Below are positions 34,984 to 43,815 of a stretch of 64,000 nt of DNA, in pieces (the first letter of the stretch is position 1; each line of letters starts with the position of its first letter). Under the pieces are notes generated by a model, which made no database searches, was not told the origin of the DNA, and saw only the letters and a program-made list of their open reading frames with translations. Where the stretch lies: the NCBI RefSeq assembly GCF_900545795.1, contig NZ_URAR01000008.1:34272-98271 (forward strand). Direction: 5' to 3'. The stretch is from an uncultured Veillonella sp. (GTDB taxonomy: Bacteria; Bacillota; Negativicutes; Veillonellales; Veillonellaceae). Made by a program: the position numbers and the translations under genes.

Positions 34984-37900
34984 GTGAATAAGATCTACAA
35001 GATTATTTGGAGTCGTACTAAGAACTGCTATGTAGTAGCATCTGAATTGGCGAAGAGCCATACAAAAAGTACTACATCAAGCCGTGTAAGTGGCTTAAAA
35101 GGCAGTGTGTTAACAGCCGCTGTATTAGCTGCCGTGGCTACGTCAGCCGTGGGCATACAGGTTGTGCAAGCTGAGGCATCGACTGTGACAGGTCAGGAAG
35201 GTATTGCTATTACTAATAAGGGTCTCACAGGGGATGATGCAGCTGAAGCTCCACATTTAAATTCGATTGCTATTGGTAATGCGGCAAAAGCAACTAGCGG
35301 AACTGGTGATGCTATTGCTATTGGTGGCGCAGCACAAGCTCTAGAACAATATAGTGTGGCTATTGGCCAAGGGGCAAAAGCAGAAAAAGGGCAAACGATT
35401 GCTATCGGGAATCGCGCTACAGCACAGACTAGCTACAATATGGCCATCGGTACTCCATATATTACAAGAATCTTAGATGAAACTGGTAAAGTTACACAAA
35501 GCACCGTATATACTACAACTGGAACTAAGACTTATGCTACAGCACTTGGTCCAGGCGCTACTGCTAGTGAGTATAAAACTATTGCGTTAGGTGCTAATAC
35601 TTTAGCAGAAGGAACTCGTTCTATTTCCATTGGTGGCTCTATTGAAGGGGCAAATACAGTTGATAAAAGAACGATTACACAAGGTACCAACTCAATTGCG
35701 ATAGGGTCTGGCACTCAAGTATTAAACTCTGAGCTAAGTGATATCAATAAAGGTGGCACAATGGCTACTAATCCAGATGGAACACCATCTGAAAAAATAG
35801 TTGATTCATCATCTGGTATTGCTATTGGTTATAATTCGAAAACAACACAGCGTTATGGTATTTCGATTGGTAGTACTGCAGGCGTAACGGGCGTAAGCGG
35901 CATTGCGATTGGTGTTAACTCAAGTACAGCTGCACGTTCTGCCGTATCTATTGGTGACCAGGCAGAAGCAGATTCTATTAATGCTGTTGCATTAGGTAAT
36001 TTTGCTAAGGCCAAAGCAAAAACTTCTACAGTAACTACTGCAGAGGGAAAAGAAAGCACAGTTGTAACAGCTATTGCATCTAGTGCGATTGCAATTGGTG
36101 ATAATGCACATGCATATGATCAATATACTACAGCCATTGGCCGTCAAGCTGCAGCAACTGCAAATGCAGCAATAGCCGTGGGGGATAAGGCTGGCGCAAC
36201 AGGTAGTGGTAGTATTGCTATTGGCTCTACTGCTAGTACTTCAGAAGAATTGTCCGTAGCTATTGGTCCTAATGCTAAAGCAAATAAATCTCAAGCGACA
36301 GCTTTAGGTGCAGGGGCTCAAGCGACTAACAAGATGGCATTAGCACTGGGAGCTGCAGCCAATGCTTCCGGTGACCGCTCTATAGTAGTAGGTCAATCAG
36401 GTGGTGCAAATAAAAAGTTTGCTACCGCTATAGGTGTTTGGTCTAAAGCACAAGGAGATTCTGCTGTTGCACTTGGTTCTATAGCAACTGCAAAGGGAAA
36501 TCGCTCTATTGCAATAGGTGGTTCTGAACCAATCATTGACGCTAATAATCAAGAAACTTTAACTGGAGCATCTTCCACTGCAGCGACAGCAGATGATGCT
36601 ATTGCAGTAGGTAGTAATACTGTTGCCTCTGCAAGTAGTGCAGTAGCGATTGGTGGCGGTTCCTATAATAAAACAGATATTTCAGTTGTTGATTCTACTG
36701 TAAATACAGATGCTACTACTGGCGAATCTACAGTAAGTTATGTTACTGATTCAACAGTTAATACTATGACGACTAAAGCTGGTGGTGTTAGATCTATTGC
36801 ATTAGGTACAGGTGCAGTAACTAACTCAACTGATGCAGTAGTAATTGGTTCAGGTGCACAATCTTTAGCTAATAATGGGATAGCTATTGGTAAACATGCA
36901 ACAATAGACAGTAGTCAAGAATCAAGTGGTCACTCCGCTATTGCGATAGGTGCACAATATGTTAAGTCGGATGGTAGTACTTTAAATACCGTCGCTAGTG
37001 GCAACTATACAATTGCAATTGGTGCTGGTGCTCAAACTACAAATCTATCGAATAATGCGTATGGAAATAACAACGCCATTGCGGTGGGGAATGCTGCATT
37101 AACAACTGGTTATGGTAGTATCGCATTAGGCAGTGTTACTCGTGAAGTTGAAAGAAATGGTGTTCTCCATATTGAACGACAAACTACAGCAGGAACAAAT
37201 TCTATTGCTATTGGTAGTGCGGCACAAGTAACTCCAACTTGGGGTATTGGTATTGGCTATTTAAGTGATGTAGATGGATTTGGCGGTACTGCAGTTGGTT
37301 ACTCTTCTGCAGTTGCAGTAAATAAAGGGACTGCGATGGGCTATGAAGCAACAAGTAATGGAAGTGGCTCAGTTGCTTTAGGTGCTCATAGTAAAGCTGA
37401 TAATGCTATGGCAATTGCTATTGGTGGTTCAGTAAATTCAAATAGTACAGTGGAGGTTGCTGACTCTAATGGCAATATCACAGAGAGTACTGTTACAGTT
37501 AACTTAAGTACAACTGCTTCTGGCCGTGGCTCTATTGCAATGGGGTACTCTGCTAGCTCTGTAGGAAATTATGCAGTGGGTATAGGTCATAATTCTCAAG
37601 CTGTTGAAGCTGACAGTATTGTAATTGGTCGAAACGCTATTGCAAAAGCACCAGAAGGTTCTACCGCAACAAGAAGTATTGCAATTGGTACAAGTTCGGT
37701 TGCTACAGCAGGTGAAGGTATTGCAATAGGTGGTAAGGCTACAGCTTCAGGCGATCAAAGTATAGCTCTTGGGGCTGATGTGAAAGTTTATGGAGCATCT
37801 TCTATTGGTATTGGTGGCGATGATATAAAAACAGCTGGCAGTACAGTTGTAACATTATCTGATGCTAATAAAACAACTACTAACCTTCATGATACATTTA

Positions 37901-40900
37901 AAGCTCTAGCAGTTCGTGATTTTGAAGATATTACCTCTTATACAGCGCAAAACAGTAGTGCACCTGCAGCAATACATTTAGGTACTTCAGCACATGCACA
38001 ACAGGCGGGTGCCTTAGCAATTGGTACTTATGCTAACTCCAGACAGCTTATGAGTAATGCAATTGGTTTTGGTGCATATGCAAATGGTAACTTCTCTCAA
38101 GCTATTGGTGTAAGTTCATATACTACAGCTGACAATGCTATTGCTCTTGGTACTGCAACTCGTGCTAAAGGTGTTGGAGCATTAGCTCTTGGTAGTGCTG
38201 ATATTACAACAAATTCCGTTGCTACTGTAGATGAAAATGGTAGTACTGTATATACATTAGAAACTAAAGTAAATACAAGTACTGCAGCAGATGCAGATTA
38301 TTCCATTGCAGCAGGTACTGGTGCTGTAGCTACTGCTACTAATGCTATTGCAGTAGGTAAAGGTGCTCAAGCTTCTCAAGAAAACTCCGTAGCTCTCGGT
38401 TCCAACACAACAACTGACGAAGCTGTTGGCACAGCAAGTGCTACTATTGCAGGTAAAACTGTAAACTTTGCAGGCGGAACTCCAGTAGGTACTGTGTCTG
38501 TTGGTAAAGCTGGCGCTGAACAACGTACTATTACTAATGTAGCAGCAGGTCGTATTTCCGCTGATTCTACAGATGCAATCAATGGTTCCCAATTATATGC
38601 TGTTAATGATGCATTAACTGATTTAGCTCAATCTGGTGCAGGCAGCGTAACATATGTTGATGGTGAAGGTAATCCAGTAGTTAAGATTGGCGATAAATAC
38701 TATCCAGAAGGAACGACTGTTGATGCTCAAGGCAACCCAGTTCAACCGGATGGCAAAACACCAGCAGAAGAAGTAAAAACTCCTGTGTCTGTAGGTACTA
38801 CTACACCAAATAGTGGTTTAGGTTTACCTCTTGGTGACGATGCTAAGGCAATTACTCCTGATCAAGCTAAAGACCTTATTGGCGGCAATGGCAAAGACGG
38901 AGACCCAGGTAAAGATGGTTTACTTGGCGCTAATGGTGCAGATCTTAGCAAATTAGCTACTGTTGGTGATTTACAAGCGGTAGCGCAAGCAGGTCTAAAC
39001 TTCACTGGTGATACAGCAGATGTAACTGTTCATCGTCCATTGAGCAAAACATTAGCTGTTACTGGTGGTGCTGATGTAACTAAATTAACTGACAACAACA
39101 TTGGTGTTGTAGCTAATGAGGAAACAGGTTTAGCAATTAAACTTGTTAAAGATATTGTTCTTCCAAATGGCAGTGTAACAGCTGTTCCATATAAAACTGA
39201 TGCTGACGGCAATGTAGTGGATGCAGCAGGCAATCCATTAACACAAAAACCTGATGGCACATTCCAAGATCCATCTGGCAAGCCAGCTACACCAGCTCTT
39301 GATCCAGATAAAGCGGTTAAATTAACCGATAAAGGCCTTGATAATGGTGGTAACCCAATCTCCAATGTAGGCCCTGGTACTAAACCAACTGATGCAGTGA
39401 ACTTCCAACAATACCAAGACTTAAAAGATGCAGTAGATGGCATTGATGGTAATTCTGGTTCTAAACTTGTTGATGGCGCTGGTAATGAAGTTGTTAAAAT
39501 CGGTGATAACTATTATCCAGCAGGTACTAAGTTAGATGATAACAATAAACCTGTAGATAAAGATGGTAAAGATGTGGCTCCAATTAACACTTCAGAAAAT
39601 CCTATTTCTGCAGTAACTGAAGCTCCAAATAGTGGTTTAGGCTTACCAGCTGGCACTAATGGTGATGGCTCTGATAATCCTGACACTGGTAAGACTCCTG
39701 CAATTGATGCAGACACAGCTAAAACTGTAGTTGGCGGCAATGGCATAGATGGAGACCCAGGTAAAGATGGTTTACTTGGCGCTAATGGTGCAGATCTTAG
39801 CAAATTAGCTACTGTAGGGGATTTACAAGCTGTAGCACAAGCAGGTTTAGACTTTGCTGGTGACACAGGTGATGATGTACACCGTCCATTGAGCAAAAAG
39901 TTAACTGTATATGGTGAAGCTGATACAGAGAACTTAACAGCTGGCAATATTGGTGTAGTTGCTAATGGTAAAGATAGCTTAGCTATTAAATTAGCTAAAG
40001 ATATTGTTCTTCCAAATGGTAGTGTAACAGCACCAAATTACCAAACAGATGCTGATGGCAATGTAGTTGATGCTAATGGCAATCCATTGACACAAGGCGA
40101 TGATGGTAAATGGTACAATCCAGATGACTTAAAAGATTTAACCTATGATCCAGCTAATGACCAATATGTAGATAAAGATGGTAATCCTGCTAACCCAACT
40201 GAAGGTACGCCAGTAGAATTAGGCAAAACCTCCCTTGGTAAAGATGGTATAACTGTAGCAGGCAAAGATGGTGAAGACGGTAAGACTGTTATCGGTAAAG
40301 ACGGCTTAACTGTAGAAGGTAAAGACGGTAAAGACGGCAAGACTGTAGTAGGTAAAGACGGCATTACTATTACACCAGCTAATGGCGAAGATGGCGCGAC
40401 TAAGGCTCCAGTATCTTTAACAGATAAAGGCCTTGATAATGGTGGCAACCCAATCTCCAATGTAGGCCCTGGCACTAAACCAACTGATGCGGCTACATTA
40501 GGTCAAGTGCAAGACTTAGCAGATAAAGTAGGCGCTGCTGATGACTTAGGTAAAGTTGACGAAGATGGCGATAAAGTTGTTTCCGTAGGTGACAATGACT
40601 ACAAAGTTGATGAAAATGGCAATCCAGTAGATAAAGATGGTAACCCACTCGTTAAAGGTGACGATGGTAAATACTATCCAAATGGCACTGAAAAAGATGA
40701 CCAAGGTAACATGGTTACACCTGATGGTAACCCTGCTGAAGAAGCCCCATCCTCTGCAACTGGTGATACTGCCTTAGCATCTGATGCTGATAAGAGTGGT
40801 TTAGGCTTGCCAACTGGCACTAATGGTGATGGCTCTGATAATCCTAATACTGGCAAGACCCCTGCTATTGACGAAGACACAGCTAAAGCTGTAGTTGGTG

Positions 40901-43488
40901 GCGATGGCAAAGACGGTAACGATGGCTTATTAGGCATGAATGGTGCTGACTTAAGCAAATTAGCTACTGTAGGCGATTTACAAGCCTTAGCACAAGCTGG
41001 TCTTGACTTTGATGGTGATGCAGGTACGTATGTACATCGTCCATTGAGCAAAAAGTTAACTGTATATGGCGAAGCTGATACTGAAAACTTAACAGCTGGT
41101 AACATCGGTGTAGTAGCCAATGGTAAAGATAGCTTAGCTATTAAATTAGCGAAAGATGTTAAGTTACCAAATGGTAGCGTAACTACAACTAATTACGAAA
41201 CTGATGATGCTGGTAACATCGTTGATAAAGACGGCAATCCATTGACTCAAGGCGACAATGGTAAATGGTATAATCCAGAGGACTTAAAAGATTTAACATA
41301 TGATCCAGCAAGTGATACATATGTAGATAAAGACGGTAATCCTGCTGATTTAACTGAAGGTACACCAGCAGAAACAGGTAATGCTGTATATAATGCAGAT
41401 GGTGTTAATGTAACTGATAAAGATGGCAATAACACGACTGTAAATGCTGATGGCGTAACAGCTAAGGACAAAGATGGTAATACAACCACTGTGAAAGGTG
41501 ATGGTATTACTGTAGGTAAAGATGGTGAAAATGGTAAGACTGTAATCGGTAAAGACGGTATTACAATTACACCTGAAAAAGGTAAAGACGTAACCTTAAC
41601 AGACAAAGGCCTTGATAATGGTGGTAACCAAGTTAAAGGCGTTGGCGATGCTACTGATGATAATGATGCTGTAAATTACAAACAATTCAAAGATTTACAA
41701 AATCAACTTGGCGGTGCCGGCGGTGTAGGCATTGTTGATAAAGATGGTGATAAAGTTGTTAAAGGTGACGACGGCAATTACTATAAAGCTGATGAAGATG
41801 GCAATGTAACCGATGCAGATGGCAACCCACTTGTTAAAGTAGGCGATGATTACTATAAAGCTGATGACATCAAGAAAGATGACAATGGCAATATTGTAAA
41901 AGGTGATGATGGTAAACCAGTTTCTAAAGATGATGGAACTACACCAGCTACACCAGCAACTCCTGCTGAAGCAGAAGGTACAGCTATTACATCTAATACT
42001 GATAACAGTGCGTTAGGTCGTGAATTAGGTGATGATGCGAAAGCTATCGGTGCTGATGAAGCTAAAGATTTAGTTGGCGGTAAAGCAGATGATAATGGCA
42101 ACCGTACAGGTGGCTTATTAGACGCAGAAGGCGCTGATTTATCTAAGATTGCTACTAAAGGTGATCTTCAAGCCTTGGCACAAGCTGGCTTAGACTTCGC
42201 TGGTGACCGTGGTGATGATGTTCATCGTCCATTAAGCTCTACATTATCCATTAAAGGTAATGCTGCTGAAGATGCTACATTGACTGATGGCAATATTGGC
42301 GTTGTAACTAATGAAGCTGGCAATGGCCTAGAAGTTAAACTTAACAAAGATATCAATCTTGGCAACGATGGCAGCATCAAACTTGGCGACAAAGTAAGCC
42401 TTGATGGTAAAGATGGTTTAACTGTTAATGGTAAAGATGGTAAAGCTGTATATGGTGGCGATAGTGCAACTTTAACAGATGATAAAGGCAATACCAATAC
42501 AATCACTCCAAGTAGCAATACCCTTGATGATGGTAAAGGTAATGTAAATACATCTACACCAACTAACAATACTATTGTTGATGGCGATGGTAATAAGACT
42601 GATACTAAAGCTGGCGATGTAACAACTAGCGACGGCAAAGGTAACAGCTCTTCCTTAAAACCAGAAGGTACAACTGTAACTGATGCAGCGGGCAACCAAA
42701 CTCAAGTTGGTCCAGAAGGCATTACAATTGGTGACAACAAAGGCAATACATATGTAACCATCAATCAAAATGGCTTATCTGGTAAAGATGGTGCTCCAGT
42801 AGACTTTGGCAATGGCCTTAATGTACCAGGCGCATTAACAGTAACTCCAGCAACTAAAGATGCAAATGGCAATGTATTAGCACCAGTTATTGATGCTAAT
42901 GGCAACCGCATCCAAAATGTAGGGGCAGGCGTATTACCAACTGATGCAGCTAATGTAGGTCAATTAAATGGAGTAAAACATACTCTTAACAACCGAATGA
43001 ATGCTATTGGTGCTCACGCAGCTGCTATGGCAGCACTTCATCCAATGGAATTTGCGAATGGTGAAAAAACATCTATCGCAGCAGGTATTGGTACATTCCA
43101 AAGCAAACAAGCTATGGCGATTGGTGCCTTCTACCGTCCAAATGATGACACAATGTTCAGTGTAGGTGGCTCTTTCGGTAGCAGCGAAAATATGTTCAAT
43201 GTTGGCGTATCCCTTCGTCTAGGCGCTGATGGAGACGAAAACAAATACGAACAAAAATATCGTAAAGCTCCATTGAGCACAATTGCAGTTCTTGATGACA
43301 AAGTATCTGCACTTGAACAAGAAAATAGTTCCTTGAAAGATTCTGTAGCTGCAAGCAATGCAGAAAATCAAACGTTGAAACAAGAAGTAGCTGGTCAAAA
43401 AGCTGAACTTCAAGCACAACGTCAAGAGCTAGAAGCACAACGCGAACAAATTCGCTTATTAATGGAACGTCTTGGTGTAACAGTATAA
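34984..43488 (+). CDS. Giant YadA-like trimeric autotransporter adhesin
   Basis: 2834-residue surface adhesin. Start GTG 34984. Residues 1-30 form an ESPR (extended signal peptide of type V secretion, MNKIYKIIWSRTKNCYVVAS), followed by a Sec signal core and cleavage near VVQAEA (about 64). A long head of YadA repeats (SIAIGxxAxA) runs to about 1150 and closes with a neck, ITNVAAGRISADSTDAINGSQLYAVND. Residues about 1220-2640 hold four related stalk modules, each with YYPxGT, SGLGLP, DLSKLATVGDLQA, HRPLSK and GNIGVVAN segments and runs of GKDG-type turns. The YadA anchor is about 2663-2747, then an unusual coiled-coil tail (2762-2834). Genus relatives are biofilm and co-aggregation adhesins. 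Module sequence identity is high, so copy number may vary. Confidence 0.93.
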   Translation: MNKIYKIIWSRTKNCYVVASELAKSHTKSTTSSRVSGLKGSVLTAAVLAAVATSAVGIQVVQAEASTVTGQEGIAITNKGLTGDDAAEAPHLNSIAIGNAAKATSGTGDAIAIGGAAQALEQYSVAIGQGAKAEKGQTIAIGNRATAQTSYNMAIGTPYITRILDETGKVTQSTVYTTTGTKTYATALGPGATASEYKTIALGANTLAEGTRSISIGGSIEGANTVDKRTITQGTNSIAIGSGTQVLNSELSDINKGGTMATNPDGTPSEKIVDSSSGIAIGYNSKTTQRYGISIGSTAGVTGVSGIAIGVNSSTAARSAVSIGDQAEADSINAVALGNFAKAKAKTSTVTTAEGKESTVVTAIASSAIAIGDNAHAYDQYTTAIGRQAAATANAAIAVGDKAGATGSGSIAIGSTASTSEELSVAIGPNAKANKSQATALGAGAQATNKMALALGAAANASGDRSIVVGQSGGANKKFATAIGVWSKAQGDSAVALGSIATAKGNRSIAIGGSEPIIDANNQETLTGASSTAATADDAIAVGSNTVASASSAVAIGGGSYNKTDISVVDSTVNTDATTGESTVSYVTDSTVNTMTTKAGGVRSIALGTGAVTNSTDAVVIGSGAQSLANNGIAIGKHATIDSSQESSGHSAIAIGAQYVKSDGSTLNTVASGNYTIAIGAGAQTTNLSNNAYGNNNAIAVGNAALTTGYGSIALGSVTREVERNGVLHIERQTTAGTNSIAIGSAAQVTPTWGIGIGYLSDVDGFGGTAVGYSSAVAVNKGTAMGYEATSNGSGSVALGAHSKADNAMAIAIGGSVNSNSTVEVADSNGNITESTVTVNLSTTASGRGSIAMGYSASSVGNYAVGIGHNSQAVEADSIVIGRNAIAKAPEGSTATRSIAIGTSSVATAGEGIAIGGKATASGDQSIALGADVKVYGASSIGIGGDDIKTAGSTVVTLSDANKTTTNLHDTFKALAVRDFEDITSYTAQNSSAPAAIHLGTSAHAQQAGALAIGTYANSRQLMSNAIGFGAYANGNFSQAIGVSSYTTADNAIALGTATRAKGVGALALGSADITTNSVATVDENGSTVYTLETKVNTSTAADADYSIAAGTGAVATATNAIAVGKGAQASQENSVALGSNTTTDEAVGTASATIAGKTVNFAGGTPVGTVSVGKAGAEQRTITNVAAGRISADSTDAINGSQLYAVNDALTDLAQSGAGSVTYVDGEGNPVVKIGDKYYPEGTTVDAQGNPVQPDGKTPAEEVKTPVSVGTTTPNSGLGLPLGDDAKAITPDQAKDLIGGNGKDGDPGKDGLLGANGADLSKLATVGDLQAVAQAGLNFTGDTADVTVHRPLSKTLAVTGGADVTKLTDNNIGVVANEETGLAIKLVKDIVLPNGSVTAVPYKTDADGNVVDAAGNPLTQKPDGTFQDPSGKPATPALDPDKAVKLTDKGLDNGGNPISNVGPGTKPTDAVNFQQYQDLKDAVDGIDGNSGSKLVDGAGNEVVKIGDNYYPAGTKLDDNNKPVDKDGKDVAPINTSENPISAVTEAPNSGLGLPAGTNGDGSDNPDTGKTPAIDADTAKTVVGGNGIDGDPGKDGLLGANGADLSKLATVGDLQAVAQAGLDFAGDTGDDVHRPLSKKLTVYGEADTENLTAGNIGVVANGKDSLAIKLAKDIVLPNGSVTAPNYQTDADGNVVDANGNPLTQGDDGKWYNPDDLKDLTYDPANDQYVDKDGNPANPTEGTPVELGKTSLGKDGITVAGKDGEDGKTVIGKDGLTVEGKDGKDGKTVVGKDGITITPANGEDGATKAPVSLTDKGLDNGGNPISNVGPGTKPTDAATLGQVQDLADKVGAADDLGKVDEDGDKVVSVGDNDYKVDENGNPVDKDGNPLVKGDDGKYYPNGTEKDDQGNMVTPDGNPAEEAPSSATGDTALASDADKSGLGLPTGTNGDGSDNPNTGKTPAIDEDTAKAVVGGDGKDGNDGLLGMNGADLSKLATVGDLQALAQAGLDFDGDAGTYVHRPLSKKLTVYGEADTENLTAGNIGVVANGKDSLAIKLAKDVKLPNGSVTTTNYETDDAGNIVDKDGNPLTQGDNGKWYNPEDLKDLTYDPASDTYVDKDGNPADLTEGTPAETGNAVYNADGVNVTDKDGNNTTVNADGVTAKDKDGNTTTVKGDGITVGKDGENGKTVIGKDGITITPEKGKDVTLTDKGLDNGGNQVKGVGDATDDNDAVNYKQFKDLQNQLGGAGGVGIVDKDGDKVVKGDDGNYYKADEDGNVTDADGNPLVKVGDDYYKADDIKKDDNGNIVKGDDGKPVSKDDGTTPATPATPAEAEGTAITSNTDNSALGRELGDDAKAIGADEAKDLVGGKADDNGNRTGGLLDAEGADLSKIATKGDLQALAQAGLDFAGDRGDDVHRPLSSTLSIKGNAAEDATLTDGNIGVVTNEAGNGLEVKLNKDINLGNDGSIKLGDKVSLDGKDGLTVNGKDGKAVYGGDSATLTDDKGNTNTITPSSNTLDDGKGNVNTSTPTNNTIVDGDGNKTDTKAGDVTTSDGKGNSSSLKPEGTTVTDAAGNQTQVGPEGITIGDNKGNTYVTINQNGLSGKDGAPVDFGNGLNVPGALTVTPATKDANGNVLAPVIDANGNRIQNVGAGVLPTDAANVGQLNGVKHTLNNRMNAIGAHAAAMAALHPMEFANGEKTSIAAGIGTFQSKQAMAIGAFYRPNDDTMFSVGGSFGSSENMFNVGVSLRLGADGDENKYEQKYRKAPLSTIAVLDDKVSALEQENSSLKDSVAASNAENQTLKQEVAGQKAELQAQRQELEAQREQIRLLMERLGVTV

Positions 43489-43524
43489 TAAACTATTCTC
43501 TTTGACTCGCTCCATAAGAGTAAC

Positions 43525-43560
43525 AAGACTGTAGGTCCTCGGGCCTACAGTCTTTTTCTT
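43525..43560 (+). terminator. Intrinsic terminator after the giant adhesin
   Basis: AAGACTGTAGG and CCTACAGTCTT form an 11-bp stem followed by TTTCTTTT. Confidence 0.92.
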
Positions 43561-43646
43561 TTATATGGTACATTATAAAAGAGTAACTGCAATATTTAAG
43601 AACCTGTGACTTACAAAAAGAGACATATAAAAGAAATGTAGATTTT

Positions 43647-43655
43647 TGGTATAAT
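43647..43655 (+). promoter_or_regulatory. Extended -10 promoter for the U32 gene
   Basis: TGGTATAAT (TGN plus TATAAT) at 43647-43655; no good -35 is seen, as expected for extended -10 promoters. It lies 160 bp upstream of the U32 protein start. Confidence 0.5.
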
Positions 43656-43673
43656 ATAATGTAGACATAAAAA

Positions 43674-43795
43674 TAGACCTCAAATAGATAATAAAAGTGA
43701 GAAGAGCTCAAATAGATAATATAAATTGAGTAGACCTCAAATAGATAAGATAAAGTGAGTAGAGTTCAACTAGATAAAATAAAGTGAGTATACAA
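43674..43795. repeat. Four tandem units of 28-29 bp before the U32 gene
   Basis: Units begin CTCAAATAGATAA at 43679, 43707 and 43736, and TTCAACTAGATAA at 43765, each continuing ATAAAGTGAGTAGA. They would lie in the 5' untranslated part of the U32 transcript. Confidence 0.85.
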
Positions 43796-43815
43796 TTAAC
43801 CCTTAAGGAGGGACC

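Noticed and set aside
38257..43438. Many long - strand ORFs opposite the giant adhesin
   Set aside because: They are caused by the repetitive, stop-poor composition of the opposite strand; none has a ribosome site or recognisable domain.
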